From positions 372,001-436,000 of the forward strand of contig JAJSPD010000010.1 in NCBI GenBank assembly GCA_021307315.1: a stretch of DNA of 64,000 nt, given 5' to 3'. Origin of the DNA: Bisporella sp. PMI_857 (Eukaryota; Ascomycota; Leotiomycetes; Helotiales; Helotiaceae). The translations under genes were made by a program, and so were the position numbers. Positions 19,565 to 30,718 of this stretch are shown here, one piece after another. Numbering within the stretch: position 1 is the first letter of the stretch; each line of letters begins with the position of its first letter. The notes under the pieces were generated by a model, which saw only the letters and a program-made list of their open reading frames with translations, had not been told where the DNA came from and searched no databases.

Positions 19565-20587
19565 TCATCTCCTCCTCGAGCTATCGCACTCCTCAATAAA
19601 GCGGTATATTCCTTCCAGTCCCTCGTAATCAGCCGACGAAGGGCTGTGAAGATCGCCGGGCTTAGTAAAGTAATCGGATTCATGTTCACTGATGTTTTCC
19701 ATGCTCTCATATCCTTCCAGCCATGGGTTATCTATAAGATCATCCACTTCCTCGAAATCATGATCAGGCTGAGAGCGCATGGAACCTCCTGGCGAGGAAA
19801 GTGTATTCTCTGATGATGGTGCATATGGAAAAATTAAGGCGACTTGTGCACCAACGCTTTCATCAAAGTCTTCGTCCTGATAAATGATTCCTCGTTGTAC
19901 GCCCACTTCATCGCAGAGCCTTTCTACGCTAGCAGCATCACATCCAGGAAATCGAATTCGTAGAATCGAATTCTTCTCCAGCGTGACAGGAAGATCACCA
20001 AGCAACGAAAGGCACTTGAGATCGTTCATAGTCATTGCTAGATCCTTCAAAGCACGAGCAAAGTCAACAGATAGAACATCTAGGAATCCTTCTGTATTGA
20101 GGTTTGGTGCGGATTGTTTCATGACAGAATCAAATGGGAAAGTGGCTCCAAGAGGGCTGAGTGCTGTGATCGTCGGATTGACCGGGAAGTCGATGTAAGA
20201 GCCCGGAGCATTCATCGACACCGTTCGCATTTTATGGGTTGTTTTCGCTTGAGTAATCGAGACACTTCGAAATCTCTTCTCACCTCTCGGGGTCATTCCA
20301 TCAAACTGAGCTTTTTGTCCTGAAAGACAAAATGCACGGAAAGCATTGGAAACATTAGACACCACCTGTGCCGGAGCCGCCGGAGTATGCGAGAAATACC
20401 TGGCTCCCCCAGCACGACTTCCACCGAGAGTGTATCCTCCAGCAGTTCTTGGGAAAGCCCCACCAGTAAGGTTGGGGCGCAAGGTAGAAGCAAATGGAGC
20501 ACTTGTTGTCAATCGACTAACAGCTGTGGCTGTTGCAGACTTTGGGAATGCCGCTCGGTTGTACTTGATAGCTGGTCCACTGCTCAT
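19565..20587 (-). CDS. Conserved fungal protein, possibly mitochondrial (often labelled CK2 beta-2-like)
   Basis: 340 aa if the first in-frame ATG (20587) is used. The frame stays open about 200 bp further up without an ATG, so an upstream start exon is possible. The N-terminal 100 residues are basic and rich in Ser, Thr, Ala and Arg with almost no acids, as in mitochondrial presequences. A conserved-looking core follows (FRSVSITQAKTTHKMRTVSM, then GSYIDFPVNPTITALSPLG). A globular region holds LKCLSLLGDLPVTLE and the tail is acidic (EEVDDLIDNPWLEGY). I recall proteins of this type carrying the name casein kinase II beta 2 subunit in fungal annotations. No zinc-binding CK2-beta motif is visible, so that name should not be taken as function. 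Confidence 0.7.
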   Translation of the reverse strand: MSSGPAIKYNRAAFPKSATATAVSRLTTSAPFASTLRPNLTGGAFPRTAGGYTLGGSRAGGARYFSHTPAAPAQVVSNVSNAFRAFCLSGQKAQFDGMTPRGEKRFRSVSITQAKTTHKMRTVSMNAPGSYIDFPVNPTITALSPLGATFPFDSVMKQSAPNLNTEGFLDVLSVDFARALKDLAMTMNDLKCLSLLGDLPVTLEKNSILRIRFPGCDAASVERLCDEVGVQRGIIYQDEDFDESVGAQVALIFPYAPSSENTLSSPGGSMRSQPDHDFEEVDDLIDNPWLEGYESMENISEHESDYFTKPGDLHSPSSADYEGLEGIYRFIEECDSSRRR

Positions 20588-22800
20588 GAAGCGACGAAGG
20601 GAAGCATTGATCGTGCTGTGAGTTGTGTACCATCTTCCCTTGTTCTGGCGGAGGCATGCAAGCGGGTGTATTGGGTGACGTGGAGTTGATCGCACAAGGA
20701 TTGGTTCAAGTTTGGCATGTTTTGAGACAGATATCTTTTCAAGCCGGGCTTTAATAAGGGTTGTAGTCTTCTTGAACGCGTGCCTTCAGAATGTCAGTGC
20801 TTGATCTATCCCGCGAGGACCGCAGAACTAAGCAGATTTAGGCTTGTAGAGATTAGGGAGTTACCTTAGTACTCTCATGGCAATAGGAGCCATGAGGCCT
20901 GCGGAAGGCGCCATATTGAAAACGATTCTGTAACAATACGCTGAAGTTGTCTACGAAGACTTAACTTGTGGAGGACGAGGTTGCCACCCATATATGGTTG
21001 AGCCACAGCTGTGGCGTAGGTGCCCCTAGCCTGAAATAAACTAGCGCTAGACTAGGAGCGAAGGCGGAGCACTTTACTTAATTCGCGAGCTTCATCTTTT
21101 TTCAACCTTTTAATTTTCTCTCTACGCTACAACCAAAGCATCTGTCCCAACAGCCACCGTCAGAGATTTCGTATCTGATCCATATGCCTCGAATTCCTTT
21201 CATTTATGCCTAATACGGCCTTCAAGTAAGTGCCAACTCATATATTTTCCCCACAGTCTACTATGATGAGATAAAATACATATTGAACAATCCAACTCTT
21301 ACACCGCCATGGGGATTTGTATCTACTGTACTGAGCTTTCAACTGCTGCACATGTCCATCATTTCTTGCCTAAGCCAGTATACTAATTGTTTCAGCAGTG
21401 ATTCCCTGGTTTTTTGGCAGGCCCGGGACCAGTTTTTCCAACAACAGGTGACTACTATAAAAACATATTCGACATAGGCTGTTCGCAGTGGCAGTTATCA
21501 CATATCTCCTCCAATGATAAGATCAAAGGTTTGTGGGATAAAATTTTCTGTTACTGTGAGATGGGTTATGTGATGATCAAACCGACTCAATAGGAATTCC
21601 TCATTCTGAAGTTATCATGTTGACAAGTCTGCATTAAGTTTCAGCCTTATCTGATCGCCCAACTATATCTATCATTAATTATTACTGCTAAATCAAAATA
21701 TCCGGCTAACAAATGATATAAATAGGTATATACTCAGGCTCCTCATTCCTCCCTCTCGCATTACATGACGAACTTTGAACGAACGGGCGGACAGACTGCG
21801 TACTCCTACCCCTACTCTCATCAAAAGCAAGGCGTACAAACCTTGTGAGGGTAGACGGACTGGAAGTGCTTGTTGAGAACTCGTCAGCTGATTCAATGCA
21901 TACGAACCATAAAATTGCTATCTGCGCTTGGTCCTGAGCAATGCTAACATCAAACCCTAGGTAAATAGATTTTCTCTTTCCGGTCCAGTGGCAAACTACA
22001 GCTTAGCATGATGAACGTTTTATTCACACTGTTTGAGCTCTTGAAAAAGAGCGATGAACATATTATACAAATTCTGATTTAATGAGGTACGTAGCAACGC
22101 CATATTTTGCCTCATACCAATAGCTAACATTTTTAGCCTGATATAAGCACTTGACTTTTGCAGCATTTGTACTTCAGCTCCATTCAGACCATCGCTAACT
22201 GTGTGGTTGATCGCAGGCAATGGCCCACCTTTTTATTTTATTTTTTAATTTGACTTCCTCAACTGTAAGCAGCTCCCTGTCTCTTTAACACAACTCACCC
22301 TGATGAACCCAAATATTCGCTGTGTTCTTTCTGAATTACATTGAAGAAACCCATATTTCACCTTGGAGAACTGAATTTGTCTCTCATTTTCGATCACTCT
22401 GCATTCTGCCTCTAGTATGAGCTTGAACTGACATGAAAACAGGTAATGGTCAATCCTAGGTAGGCATCAACTTGAATTGCTATCGTTCTTGCCTGAGTGC
22501 ATGTTATCATAATGACGAATAAACGGATAAAATTTAAATTTATTCTGAAGTTACTTGAGTGTCTCGAATGTGCCTCCATCCTTAGTATCCACGTTCACAT
22601 TATATCAAAGCGTCCTCTATAATAAATTACATGCTCTGCTGTTCACCTTCGCTCCAAACCGTTGCCCTTAAACTGCATCTTTTAAAAACCATCTTTGATT
22701 ACCTGTCTTGTGTTAACCTGTCTTGTGTTACCTCAGCTAGATAATTCGACCTAGATCTGCCCCACCTCCACCGCCTCATCACCTCAGATCTCTATCCGCA
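20588..22800. other. 2.2-kb intergenic region
   Basis: Divergent promoters of the conserved protein (left) and the phosphodiesterase (right) plus unassigned AT-rich DNA. The longest open frames start at non-ATG codons and resemble nothing known. No RNA gene seen. Confidence 0.45.
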
Positions 22801-22863
22801 ATGATGACAATTCTATTCCTCCTTGTAGAGCGTATGCTGCTGCCATGGCAGAATCGCCACTGA
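22801..22863 (+). promoter_or_regulatory. uORF overlapping the phosphodiesterase start
   Basis: An upstream ATG at 22801 opens a 20-codon frame with a TGA at 22861-22863, overlapping the main ATG at 22845 in another frame. A ribosome starting here would pass the main start, so the uORF could lower translation. Whether it is in the mRNA depends on the unknown transcription start. Confidence 0.4.
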
Positions 22864-24257
22864 CAATTCGCAATCTTACTTCGAGTCTAATTGAATTGAA
22901 GCTGCTTGAACGTTTCGAAAATGCCCAGTCCAATAATGCTGGCAACTTTACCCTCATCACGAAACCCTTCAGTGGTTTGTTGAGCAATGCAACCACTCTT
23001 TCATCATCTCAATTAGCTACCAAGTCAGAGACCTTTACAAATACAGAGCTCTCTGTGCCAATTGGTCCATTTGAGACCAAGATTACGGATATACGCCTCG
23101 GTGCTAGAGAAACGCTACGTTTAACTTTCGAGGTTGAGAGCCAGAGATATAGGGTCGATATTCCAACACCCTCTTCACGCTCAACCGTCCTGACGCCCCT
23201 TTCGCCGAACCCACAACATGAATTCACAGCTGTATATCTGCCAACTTCCTCTCATCTCTCGATCTATTCCTCCGCGAACCTAGAATCATGGATGAGCAAG
23301 CTCCGAAGCGAGACTCCTTTATCTGCCCTGAGCATACCAGGCACGCACAATTCGCCTACCTGCTATAAAGCTCTGCCATCTGTCCGCTGCCAGGCTGTAA
23401 GCGTAAAGCGGCAATTAGAGAATGGTGTGCGCTTCCTCGATATTAGGGTCCAACCACAAAATCCCAGTGATGCTTCAAAAGAAGAGCTGATCCTCGTACA
23501 TAGCGCCTTTCCAATATCCCTAACAGGAAACAAATATCTACGCGACCTTATAAAAGTCATATTCGCCTTCCTCGACAATAACCCCACGGAAACCGTTATT
23601 ATATCACTCAAGCGTGAGGGGGTGGGGAAATCTACCGATCAACAACTTAGCAAGATCTTACACGATCACTATGCTACGGATCCAAACCGCTGGTTTACAG
23701 AGAACCGCGTCCCCACCCTCGGCGAAGCTCGAAGCAAAATAGTAATAATCCGCCGGTTCGCAATCGACGACTCATTAAAAGGCGAAAATAACGGCACGGG
23801 CTGGTGCATTGATGCGGAGTCCTGGCCGGACAACTGTGAGGATGGGCTCTGCTCAAGCGGGGAGATACGGGTACAAGATTTCTACGAGGTAGGCGAACAC
23901 GAGAACATTGAGAAGAAGATCGGATATGCTACTGGGCACTTAGACCGCGCGGCGAAGTGCGTGTGTGTTTTACATGGAAAAGAAACCATTACAACACCTG
24001 AAGCAGGCAAACGATGCTTCTATATCAATTTTCTGAGTGCCAGTAATTTCTGGCGCGCGAATTGTTGGCCGGACCGTATTGCGCATAAGGTGAATCCCAA
24101 GATTGTGGACCATCTTTGTCGAAGCCATGCTCGCGATCCTGAGGGAGATGGTGGTACCGGCATTGTGGTTTGTGATTGGGTTGGGATAGACGGTGATTGG
24201 GATCTAATACGGTGTATCGTGGGACATAATGCAAAGCTCGAACTACTTGAACGGTGA
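22845..24257 (+). CDS. PI-PLC X-domain-like phosphodiesterase, no signal peptide
   Basis: Single exon, 470 aa. Residues 1-140 form a beta-rich N-terminal region. From about residue 150 comes a bacterial-type PLC-X barrel: LSIPGTHNSPTCY with catalytic H168, GVRFLDIRVQ with R201, LVHSAF with H219, then FLDNNPTETVIISLK and KIVIIRRF. The two catalytic histidines fit general acid/base cleavage of a phosphodiester such as phosphatidylinositol. Eukaryotic PLC Y, C2, EF-hand and PH domains are absent. There is no signal peptide or membrane span, so it is probably cytosolic, unlike secreted bacterial PI-PLCs. Cys residues in the insert CEDGLCSSG and later are not paired obviously. Its 3' end faces the uL10m gene with only 75 bp between stops. 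Confidence 0.88.
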   Translation: MAESPLTIRNLTSSLIELKLLERFENAQSNNAGNFTLITKPFSGLLSNATTLSSSQLATKSETFTNTELSVPIGPFETKITDIRLGARETLRLTFEVESQRYRVDIPTPSSRSTVLTPLSPNPQHEFTAVYLPTSSHLSIYSSANLESWMSKLRSETPLSALSIPGTHNSPTCYKALPSVRCQAVSVKRQLENGVRFLDIRVQPQNPSDASKEELILVHSAFPISLTGNKYLRDLIKVIFAFLDNNPTETVIISLKREGVGKSTDQQLSKILHDHYATDPNRWFTENRVPTLGEARSKIVIIRRFAIDDSLKGENNGTGWCIDAESWPDNCEDGLCSSGEIRVQDFYEVGEHENIEKKIGYATGHLDRAAKCVCVLHGKETITTPEAGKRCFYINFLSASNFWRANCWPDRIAHKVNPKIVDHLCRSHARDPEGDGGTGIVVCDWVGIDGDWDLIRCIVGHNAKLELLER

Positions 24258-24332
24258 CATGACTGATGTCCATATGGTATACAGTATATAGCTAGATTTA
24301 CACATAGAATACAAACCTCTTGGGCATGCTCA

Positions 24333-25373
24333 TTATGCTTTTGGTTCACTCTTCTCTTCCGTGGGTCCTTTCTCCTCATCCTCCAGCATTGTCCTCCGTC
24401 CCTCTACAGTCAAGTACAGACTCTTTGCTGCGCCTTCCAGCGTACTTGTCAAAGCACCACCCAAACTCTGTAACATATACACAAGCTGGCTTTGCAAACC
24501 TTGTAATCCACCCTCGATACCGCCAACCCATTTGGTGCCGTCAACATCAAACACCTGTCCCTCCACCCTCGCTGCCAACAGCAACAGCTTCTGAATTCCA
24601 GTTTGCACAGCCGGATCGTGCCATCCAGGATTTGCTCTCCTCGTAGGCGCAGGATACTGCGGCGGGCTGGGGCTCAGAATCGAGAGCGCAGCTTTCAAAT
24701 GCGCAGGCGAGACATCAGGAAAGGTCAGTACCGCAATCGGCCCCGACAATAAAGGTTGCAAGACATGCCGTTTCGATTTCACAGCGTCGTGAGCCGCTTT
24801 TGACAACGCGTGCGTGTACGGTTCTGTGACTGATGACGGGGTGGCAGGGTCCGCAGCTGGAACTTTCTCATTTTGCAGTATTTTCTTTTCTTTTTGTACT
24901 TTCTTTTGTTTCTGCTCGTGTGGCTTGTAAAATTCCACGATCTTCAGTGCTGCAGCAAAGATGCCCGTTTGCGTAATTTGCAACTTGACTCCATCTGCTA
25001 CGCCCGCCCTCCCGATCCGCGCCGCTGAATTTGCAGCGTCGACTTTATGCAATGCTAAACTGAGTTCCCTACGTACCGCAGCCCATTCGTTAGCTTTGAG
25101 GTTATTGTGCTGGAAGATGAGCATTAGAGGTGTTGATTTGAGAAGGGAGGCGTAGGAGCGCAGTAATTGTGTTTTGCGGAACTCGGCGGGCTTGTAGGAA
25201 GGCGGTTGCGTAGATGGATAACGAGGAATCACTCTACTAGGAGCACCGAGTTGATCATGTGTTGTGGCCTTGAGGGTCCCTACGGCTGCGGTAGCATAGT
25301 GTTGTGTACGAGTGGGCTTTCGTGTTCGGAGAATGGAGGCTACTGCCCGTGACGGTGCTATTCGAGGAGGCAT
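24333..25373 (-). CDS. MRPL11: Mitochondrial large-subunit ribosomal protein uL10m (YmL11-type)
   Basis: 346 aa from MPPRIAPSR at 25373. The N-terminus is a strong mitochondrial presequence (many Arg and Ser, no acids in the first 35 residues, HYATAA cut region). The body has the L10 fold: FRKTQLLRSYASLLKSTPLMLIFQHNNLKANEWAAVRREL, then a central block with a charged Lys-rich linker and LSGPIAVLTFPDVSPAHLKAAL. The protein anchors the stalk of the mitoribosome large subunit. An in-frame ATG at 25391 lies inside what appears to be a 5'-UTR intron (GTAAGC donor at 25424, TATATAG acceptor at 25376, 49 nt), so I chose 25373. The C-terminal acidic/Lys tail is variable in fungi. Symbol follows the yeast name. 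Confidence 0.88.
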   Translation of the reverse strand: MPPRIAPSRAVASILRTRKPTRTQHYATAAVGTLKATTHDQLGAPSRVIPRYPSTQPPSYKPAEFRKTQLLRSYASLLKSTPLMLIFQHNNLKANEWAAVRRELSLALHKVDAANSAARIGRAGVADGVKLQITQTGIFAAALKIVEFYKPHEQKQKKVQKEKKILQNEKVPAADPATPSSVTEPYTHALSKAAHDAVKSKRHVLQPLLSGPIAVLTFPDVSPAHLKAALSILSPSPPQYPAPTRRANPGWHDPAVQTGIQKLLLLAARVEGQVFDVDGTKWVGGIEGGLQGLQSQLVYMLQSLGGALTSTLEGAAKSLYLTVEGRRTMLEDEEKGPTEEKSEPKA

Positions 25374-25375
25374 CC

Positions 25376-25424
25376 TATATATAATGGTCAATGCAGGGGC
25401 TGAAAAGGTAATTGGCTTGCTTAC
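25376..25424 (-). other. 5'-UTR intron of the uL10m gene
   Basis: 49-nt GTAAGC...TATATAG intron ending two bases before the chosen ATG, with a TTGAC branch-like site. Splicing it out removes an upstream in-frame ATG. Confidence 0.6.
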
Positions 25425-25829
25425 CCGTCTGGTTGTTGTGTCTGGAGCTGTTGATGCTATGGTATAAATTCATGAGGTTGAAGAATTATCCAAATAGGTT
25501 AGCCGAAAGGTTTACCCGGAGTTCAGCCCGCTACTTCGGGGTCAGCTCAGATATCTAGATGACTCAAATATCGCACTATACTATTATACTGCATCAAACT
25601 CTTGACGATTAGACTGGTCAATTGCAATTTTACCCATTTCTTGGTCATTACTCAATTGGTTCAAAAGCCCAAAATCCAGCTCTAGACTGTTCCTAATTTG
25701 AGATTCCTGATTACTGTAACCTGAATTCTCTATATTGAGTTCCAGTGTAGGACATTGTCCTCCTAAGGAAATATTCCTCATACGCTATTTGCTCAGCTTT
25801 GGATTTCAGCATTCATTTCTCCTTTCATC
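25425..25829. other. Divergent promoter region of uL10m and TRP4
   Basis: About 400 bp shared by two head-to-head genes. No specific site identified. Confidence 0.5.
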
Positions 25830-27118
25830 ATGTCGTCAGGACACATTATGATCAATCCACTACTCCAGAGTTTCTTCGAGACTGACTCACCCGATGAGAG
25901 AAAAGTCACATCCGATGAGATTGCGCGAGCAATTTCATATATCTTTACAAATCAGCTCTCTGCAGGTCAAACAGCATCATTGCTTACATGTATGCATTAT
26001 TCTGGCTGGGATAGAAAAGCTGATGTCATTGCAAAATGTGCAGCAGCCATGAGGGCTGCTGCATCACAGATAGATGGGGAAGTATTAGGTGAAGTGGTAA
26101 AACGTCGAGGAAGATCAGAAGGAGACTATCACGGTGGGCTTGTAAGTTTCTCTTTTATATTTCGAAGTCTACTGCTCATTGAATGCAGTGTGATATTGTT
26201 GGTACAGGAGGTGATTCTCACCACACTTTCAACATCTCTACCACGTCATCCATCCTTGCTTCATCTCTACTTATGTTAAGTAAACATGGCAATCGTGCTT
26301 CTACGTCTAAGTCCGGCTCAGCCGATCTACTCAATGCTACATTGCCCACTGCGCCAAATCTAAGCGCAGTTACCCCAGACACGATTGCGAAGGTTTACGA
26401 GAAGAGCAATTACGCATTTCTATTTGCACCAGTCTTCCATCCAGGCATGAAGTACGTTGCTCAAGTAAGAAAAGATCTTGGCCACCGAACTATCTTCAAC
26501 CTGCTAGGACCTCTAGCCAACCCAGTGGAAGGGAACATCGAAGCACGGCTTTTAGGCGTAGCTCGAAGGGACATTGGCCCCGTATTCGCTGAAGCTCTCA
26601 AGATGAGCGGTGCTAAGAAGGCTCTGGTCGTTTGTGGTGAGGAGGATCTTGACGAGATCAGCTGTGCGGGAAGGACCTACTGCTGGAGACTGGTTGATCG
26701 CTCAACTCATGACAGCTCGAACTCTTCGCCTGATGATCTTGATATCGAAAGCTTCACTCTCCAACCATCAGACTTTGGCTTGCCCGCTCATGCACTGGTT
26801 GATGTTTCCCCAGGGAAAGAACCCGATGAGAACGCGGCCATTCTGATGAACTTGCTCCAGAACAAACTACCTAAAGACGACCCGATTCTGCACTTCGTAC
26901 TTATGAATACTGCGGCACTGTTTGTTACCTCTGGGATATGTGAAGCAGATTCCAGCAATATGGGTCATGGTGATGATGGAAACATCGTCACAGAAAGAGG
27001 ACCTGGAGGAGGGCGATGGAAGGAGGGAGTAAGACGTGCGAGATGGGCCATTGAAAGTGGTGAAGCATGGAGGCAGTGGAGGCAATTTGTTGAAGTCAGT
27101 AATAGTTTTGGAAGCTAG
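25830..27118 (+). CDS. TRP4: Anthranilate phosphoribosyltransferase
   Basis: Exons 25830-26141 and 26189-27118 (47-nt intron, GTAAGT donor, phase 0) give 413 aa. The join restores the PRPP-binding glycine loop CDIVGTGGDSHHTFNIST. Also present are KHGNRASTSKSGSADLL, FAPVFHPGMKYVAQVRKDLGHRTIFNLLGPLANP and VVCGEEDLDEIS, all hallmarks of the TrpD family. The enzyme joins anthranilate to PRPP in tryptophan synthesis. As in other fungi it stands alone rather than being fused to other Trp enzymes. The N-terminal helical domain (exon 1) matches the anthranilate-binding region. Length is usual for fungi. Start at the first ATG, and a second ATG six codons later is possible. Confidence 0.95.
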
Positions 27119-27833
27119 GGAGGGCATGGCCATGGTCATGGTCATCAAAAGTATTTTGATTAATTTCTTCAACACACCGGGGGGCAAAATATAACCTTTA
27201 CCCTGTAGGGTCACAAACGTCAGTCCCTCTTCCCTAATCCCCCACCCTATACAGAGCCTCCCAGGAACAGTAGCCCAAGTCCGGGAAAATCAACAGAGGT
27301 CCTTCCGTAGCGTCCTTTTTAGTCCGTTTATCGGCGTCTGACGGCGATATTGACATCCGGGATACTGTAAAAGTATCCAAAGACGTGGGAATTCACAGCA
27401 GAGCACACGGCGTACATTCCCTATCAATTTGGCTAGACTACAAACGGCCTTTGTATCCCCAGACTTATGTAGCCACACTTGTAAAAAAAAAGTACACATC
27501 CTGTATCGGCCCAGCACACAGCGAAAGATCCCCACCCCAGAGGAGTCACGCCCTTCTCTCAACCCACTTCACTAAAACTGAACATCACTTTCAACGGTAG
27601 ACAAAATCTCCTGCGTTACCTCTTCACTTGCACACAATCTTCCTGTATCGTGTATACATATGCAATAAACTTCTCGTCCATTGATTATCAAGAAGCTTAT
27701 CTTCCAAACGCGTGCTTTCGTATCAACGCGGGGTCCCTTTCTACCCCACCATTGTCATACTTCACCTACTTCCAATACTACATCTCACAGACACAACCAA
27801 TTATTTTCTGCCAGATCAGCTTCCGGCTTCATC
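27119..27833. other. Intergenic, TRP4 3' flank and promoter of the next gene
   Basis: No convincing open frame. The right half is the pyrimidine- and CA-rich leader region of the dehydrogenase gene. Confidence 0.5.
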
Positions 27834-29073
27834 ATGAGCAAACCACAGCTTCTTCTTCTGGGAGATATTGACCAGTATGCTTTCCTCACAAGAAATTTGC
27901 TCATAATCACTTCTAGAGCAGATGCTAACAAGAAGCTAGTGCACACAAGGAATGGAAGGCCCTAGGTGAAATAGCCGACATCGTTGAGCCTGCTGCTCGT
28001 TCTCGGGAAGATTTTATAAAAGAGTGTAAAGATGGCAAATACGACAATGTCAAGGTGATATACCGGACTTTTCAAAGCGCAGCTATCACGGGATTAGTCG
28101 ACGAGGAGCTGATTTCGCATTTGCCCAAGAATTTGAAGTTCATTGCGCACAATGGTATGGGATATACGCCTACGTAGAAGATATGGGAGAGGAAATGAAG
28201 GACTAGAGGCTGATTTGCAACATAGGAGCCGGCTACGACCAAATTGACGTGCATGCATGCACAGCCAGGGATATCCGAGTCTCCAATGTTCCCACAGCTG
28301 TGGATGATGCTACGGCAGACGTCAACATGTTTCTGATCCTCGGAGCATTGAGAGGATTCAACACATGTTAGTCCATTCTGTATTTTCTCACACAATCACT
28401 AATCCATACCAGCAATGGTGGCCCTCCGCAACAACCATTGGAGAGGCTCCCCACCACCACCTCTCGGCCACGACCCACAAGGCAAAGTCCTCGGTATCCT
28501 AGGAATGGGAGGCATAGGAAGAAATCTAATGAAGAAAGCCGAAGCATTTGGCATGAAGCCTCAATACCACAACCGCACCAAGCTCTCAGAAGAGCTCAGC
28601 GGAGGAGCAAAATACGTTTCTTTCGAAGAGCTCCTCAAGACCAGTGATGTTCTATCCCTGAACTTACCTCTCAACGTATGTCCTCTACTACCCATGACCA
28701 ATTTAGAGAAAAGCCCGATTTCTAACAACAGTAGAAACAAACCCGCCACATAATCTCAACCAAAGAATTCGAGCTCATGAAGCCCGGCGTCGTGATCGTC
28801 AACACCGCCCGAGGCGCTGTCATGGACGAAGCCGCTCTCGTGACCGCTCTCGACAAGGGACAGGTCGCCTCCGTCGGTCTCGATGTCTTTGAAGAAGAGC
28901 CCAAGATCCACCCGGGACTAGTTGCGAACCAGAAGGTGATGCTGCTGCCGCATATGGGCACGTGGACCGTGGAGACGCAGACCAAGATGGAGGTTTGGTG
29001 TATTGATAACTGCAGGAGCGCGCTGGAGAAGGGGAAGCTGATGAGCCCGGTCGGGGAGCAAAAGGACATGTGA
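27834..29073 (+). CDS. D-2-hydroxyacid dehydrogenase (glyoxylate/hydroxypyruvate reductase-like)
   Basis: Five exons: 27834-27874, 27940-28154, 28226-28366, 28413-28675 and 28735-29073 (332 aa). Every junction keeps the family alignment: DIDHAHKEW, IAHNGAGYDQID, GFNTSMVALR and LPLNKQTRHIIS. The NAD(P) fold is GILGMGGIGRNLMKKAEAFGM with HNRTK after strand two. Catalytic Arg is in NTARGAVMDE, Glu in DVFEEEP and His in LLPHMGTWT. These enzymes reduce 2-oxoacids such as glyoxylate or hydroxypyruvate; the precise substrate is not visible. Closest in layout to yeast GOR1-type fungal proteins. Five exons in about 1.2 kb is intron-dense for this window. Confidence 0.93.
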
Positions 29074-30718
29074 GTGGCGATACCAGAGAATAGGGGGAAT
29101 GGGTTAAGCGAGGGAAAAGAGTGTTGAGTTAGAATGGCTAGACTAGGCTAGCCGACACGATGGCTTGGTTGTGAATAAAAGCAAACGCTACTTAAAGAGG
29201 AGAATCAAGATATATAGACTAGCGTAAACCTAAATACCGAGATGAGAAAAGAATGTCTTTAAGAATCATCCCTCACCTTAGAGGGAAGTTCTTCTCGCTC
29301 GCTAAATCTCCAAGTGCTGAAGCAATAGCAAACCGCGGCTACCTCACTTATACTCAACTTCTCAAGGGAATCCACACCTCAAAGAACCACCCAGCTCTTC
29401 TACCGCTACTAAACCATCTACCCCTGCTCAAAGCTGCAGCTACACGCACACGTACACCTACGCCCAGACACCATCAAAACACAGCAAAGCAACCGCGCAA
29501 CCCATCTTCGAACCCCCCCCCCCCAAAGAACCCCATCCCCACCGCCGCCGCTCCCTTTTTTCATTCAACTCGCGCCACGAAAAAGTTCCAGGGGATAAAA
29601 AGACACCGATGCGCGAAAAACGGGCCTGGGGTCGGCCGGCCAAAAAGGGTAAGATAAGAACCGAAGCATCATCCCAAACGAGCACCGGACAAAATGCACA
29701 ACGTGCTCAGGCATGCACATACGTGGTACCCCTTTCGCAAGATTATACACGCCGCCGAAACGTACGCGCCACGCTCTTAATATGCGGATCTTCCAAGAGC
29801 TAGCTCTAGCTTCGCTTCATCCGGTGGTTATCCAAAGATGGAACCTTCCTACCTGTTGAACGTATAGATAAAAAAGGTAAATCGCTATACACGGTTGGGA
29901 TATTACGAAAGGGACTTGGAAACCTCCCGACCGATCGCTCTTGTTCCAGCAATAATACCGTTACTTCATATGATCACATATCATGACACACGCAAGACTT
30001 GATATAGCAAAAGCATAAGCGCATTTTATTATTCTCATCTTATCTGCAGCCCGAGACGCTCAAAAGGAAACTAAAATACATGCCCTCTAGTGCACGTCCC
30101 AGATTTTTTCTTCTCTCGCAATGAATTTCAACGGTTCCCTCCCATAAGAGTACATATTTGTGTGTTCTTTCTTTGCTTTACTTTCATACCCTGATCATGC
30201 CAGCGACGAAGGAAAAACTCCAACGCCCGGCTGTATCTCGGAATGAAAATAAGCAGTTAATTTGAAAACACCCCATAGTCCCTCCCCTTTTTTAAAATAA
30301 AAAAGCTACGCATGAATGCATAAGTCAACGCAAGTGTCTATATTGTTATATTGGTGCGTAGATTGTTTCTGCAGGTGCATCCCAAATAAGTGGTGCAAGT
30401 GTGGAAGCCTTACGGCGAGTGCAACCTAAAAGACGAGAATAGGTGCGGCGGCCATTCGGGCAAGAAGTGTCCCTAAATTGATCAATAGAGGTGAGGGAGT
30501 CGTTCAGGTAGAAGTTGTTCTAAACTGGCCAGAACAGGAGCGAAAACGTTTTGGTCAAGGCCGTCCCAAATTGCTTAAGACGACGATGATGCGAGACAAC
30601 GGTGCGATTGGCGACACACGATAGCTATGAAAGAGAAAAAAGCGCCTGGAAAACAACCCAACCCTTCCAAACCACACCTGCAATGCTACGCCAAAATGAA
30701 AACCGAAACAACAACGCC
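29074..30718. other. Intergenic with a long ATG-less open frame and a C12 run
   Basis: 3' flanks of two converging genes. Two overlapping forward frames are open across 29253-29657 and 29323-29803. They would join at the C12 run (29513-29524) if its length were off by one. The later frame has an AT-hook-like WGRPAKKGK. Neither resembles a known protein and I do not annotate it as a gene. The rest (29810-30718) shows nothing. Confidence 0.4.
29513..29524 (+). repeat. C12 homopolymer run
   Basis: Twelve consecutive C bases, a slippage-prone tract inside two overlapping open frames. Confidence 0.95.

Noticed and set aside
20296..20718. Reverse ATG at 20718 as the start of the conserved protein
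   Set aside because: It is in a different frame from the conserved body and reaches a stop after 44 codons. No good intron links it in phase.
22020..22220. 66-codon reverse frame with helical composition
   Set aside because: It begins with TTG, not ATG, and no upstream exon with matching phase was found.
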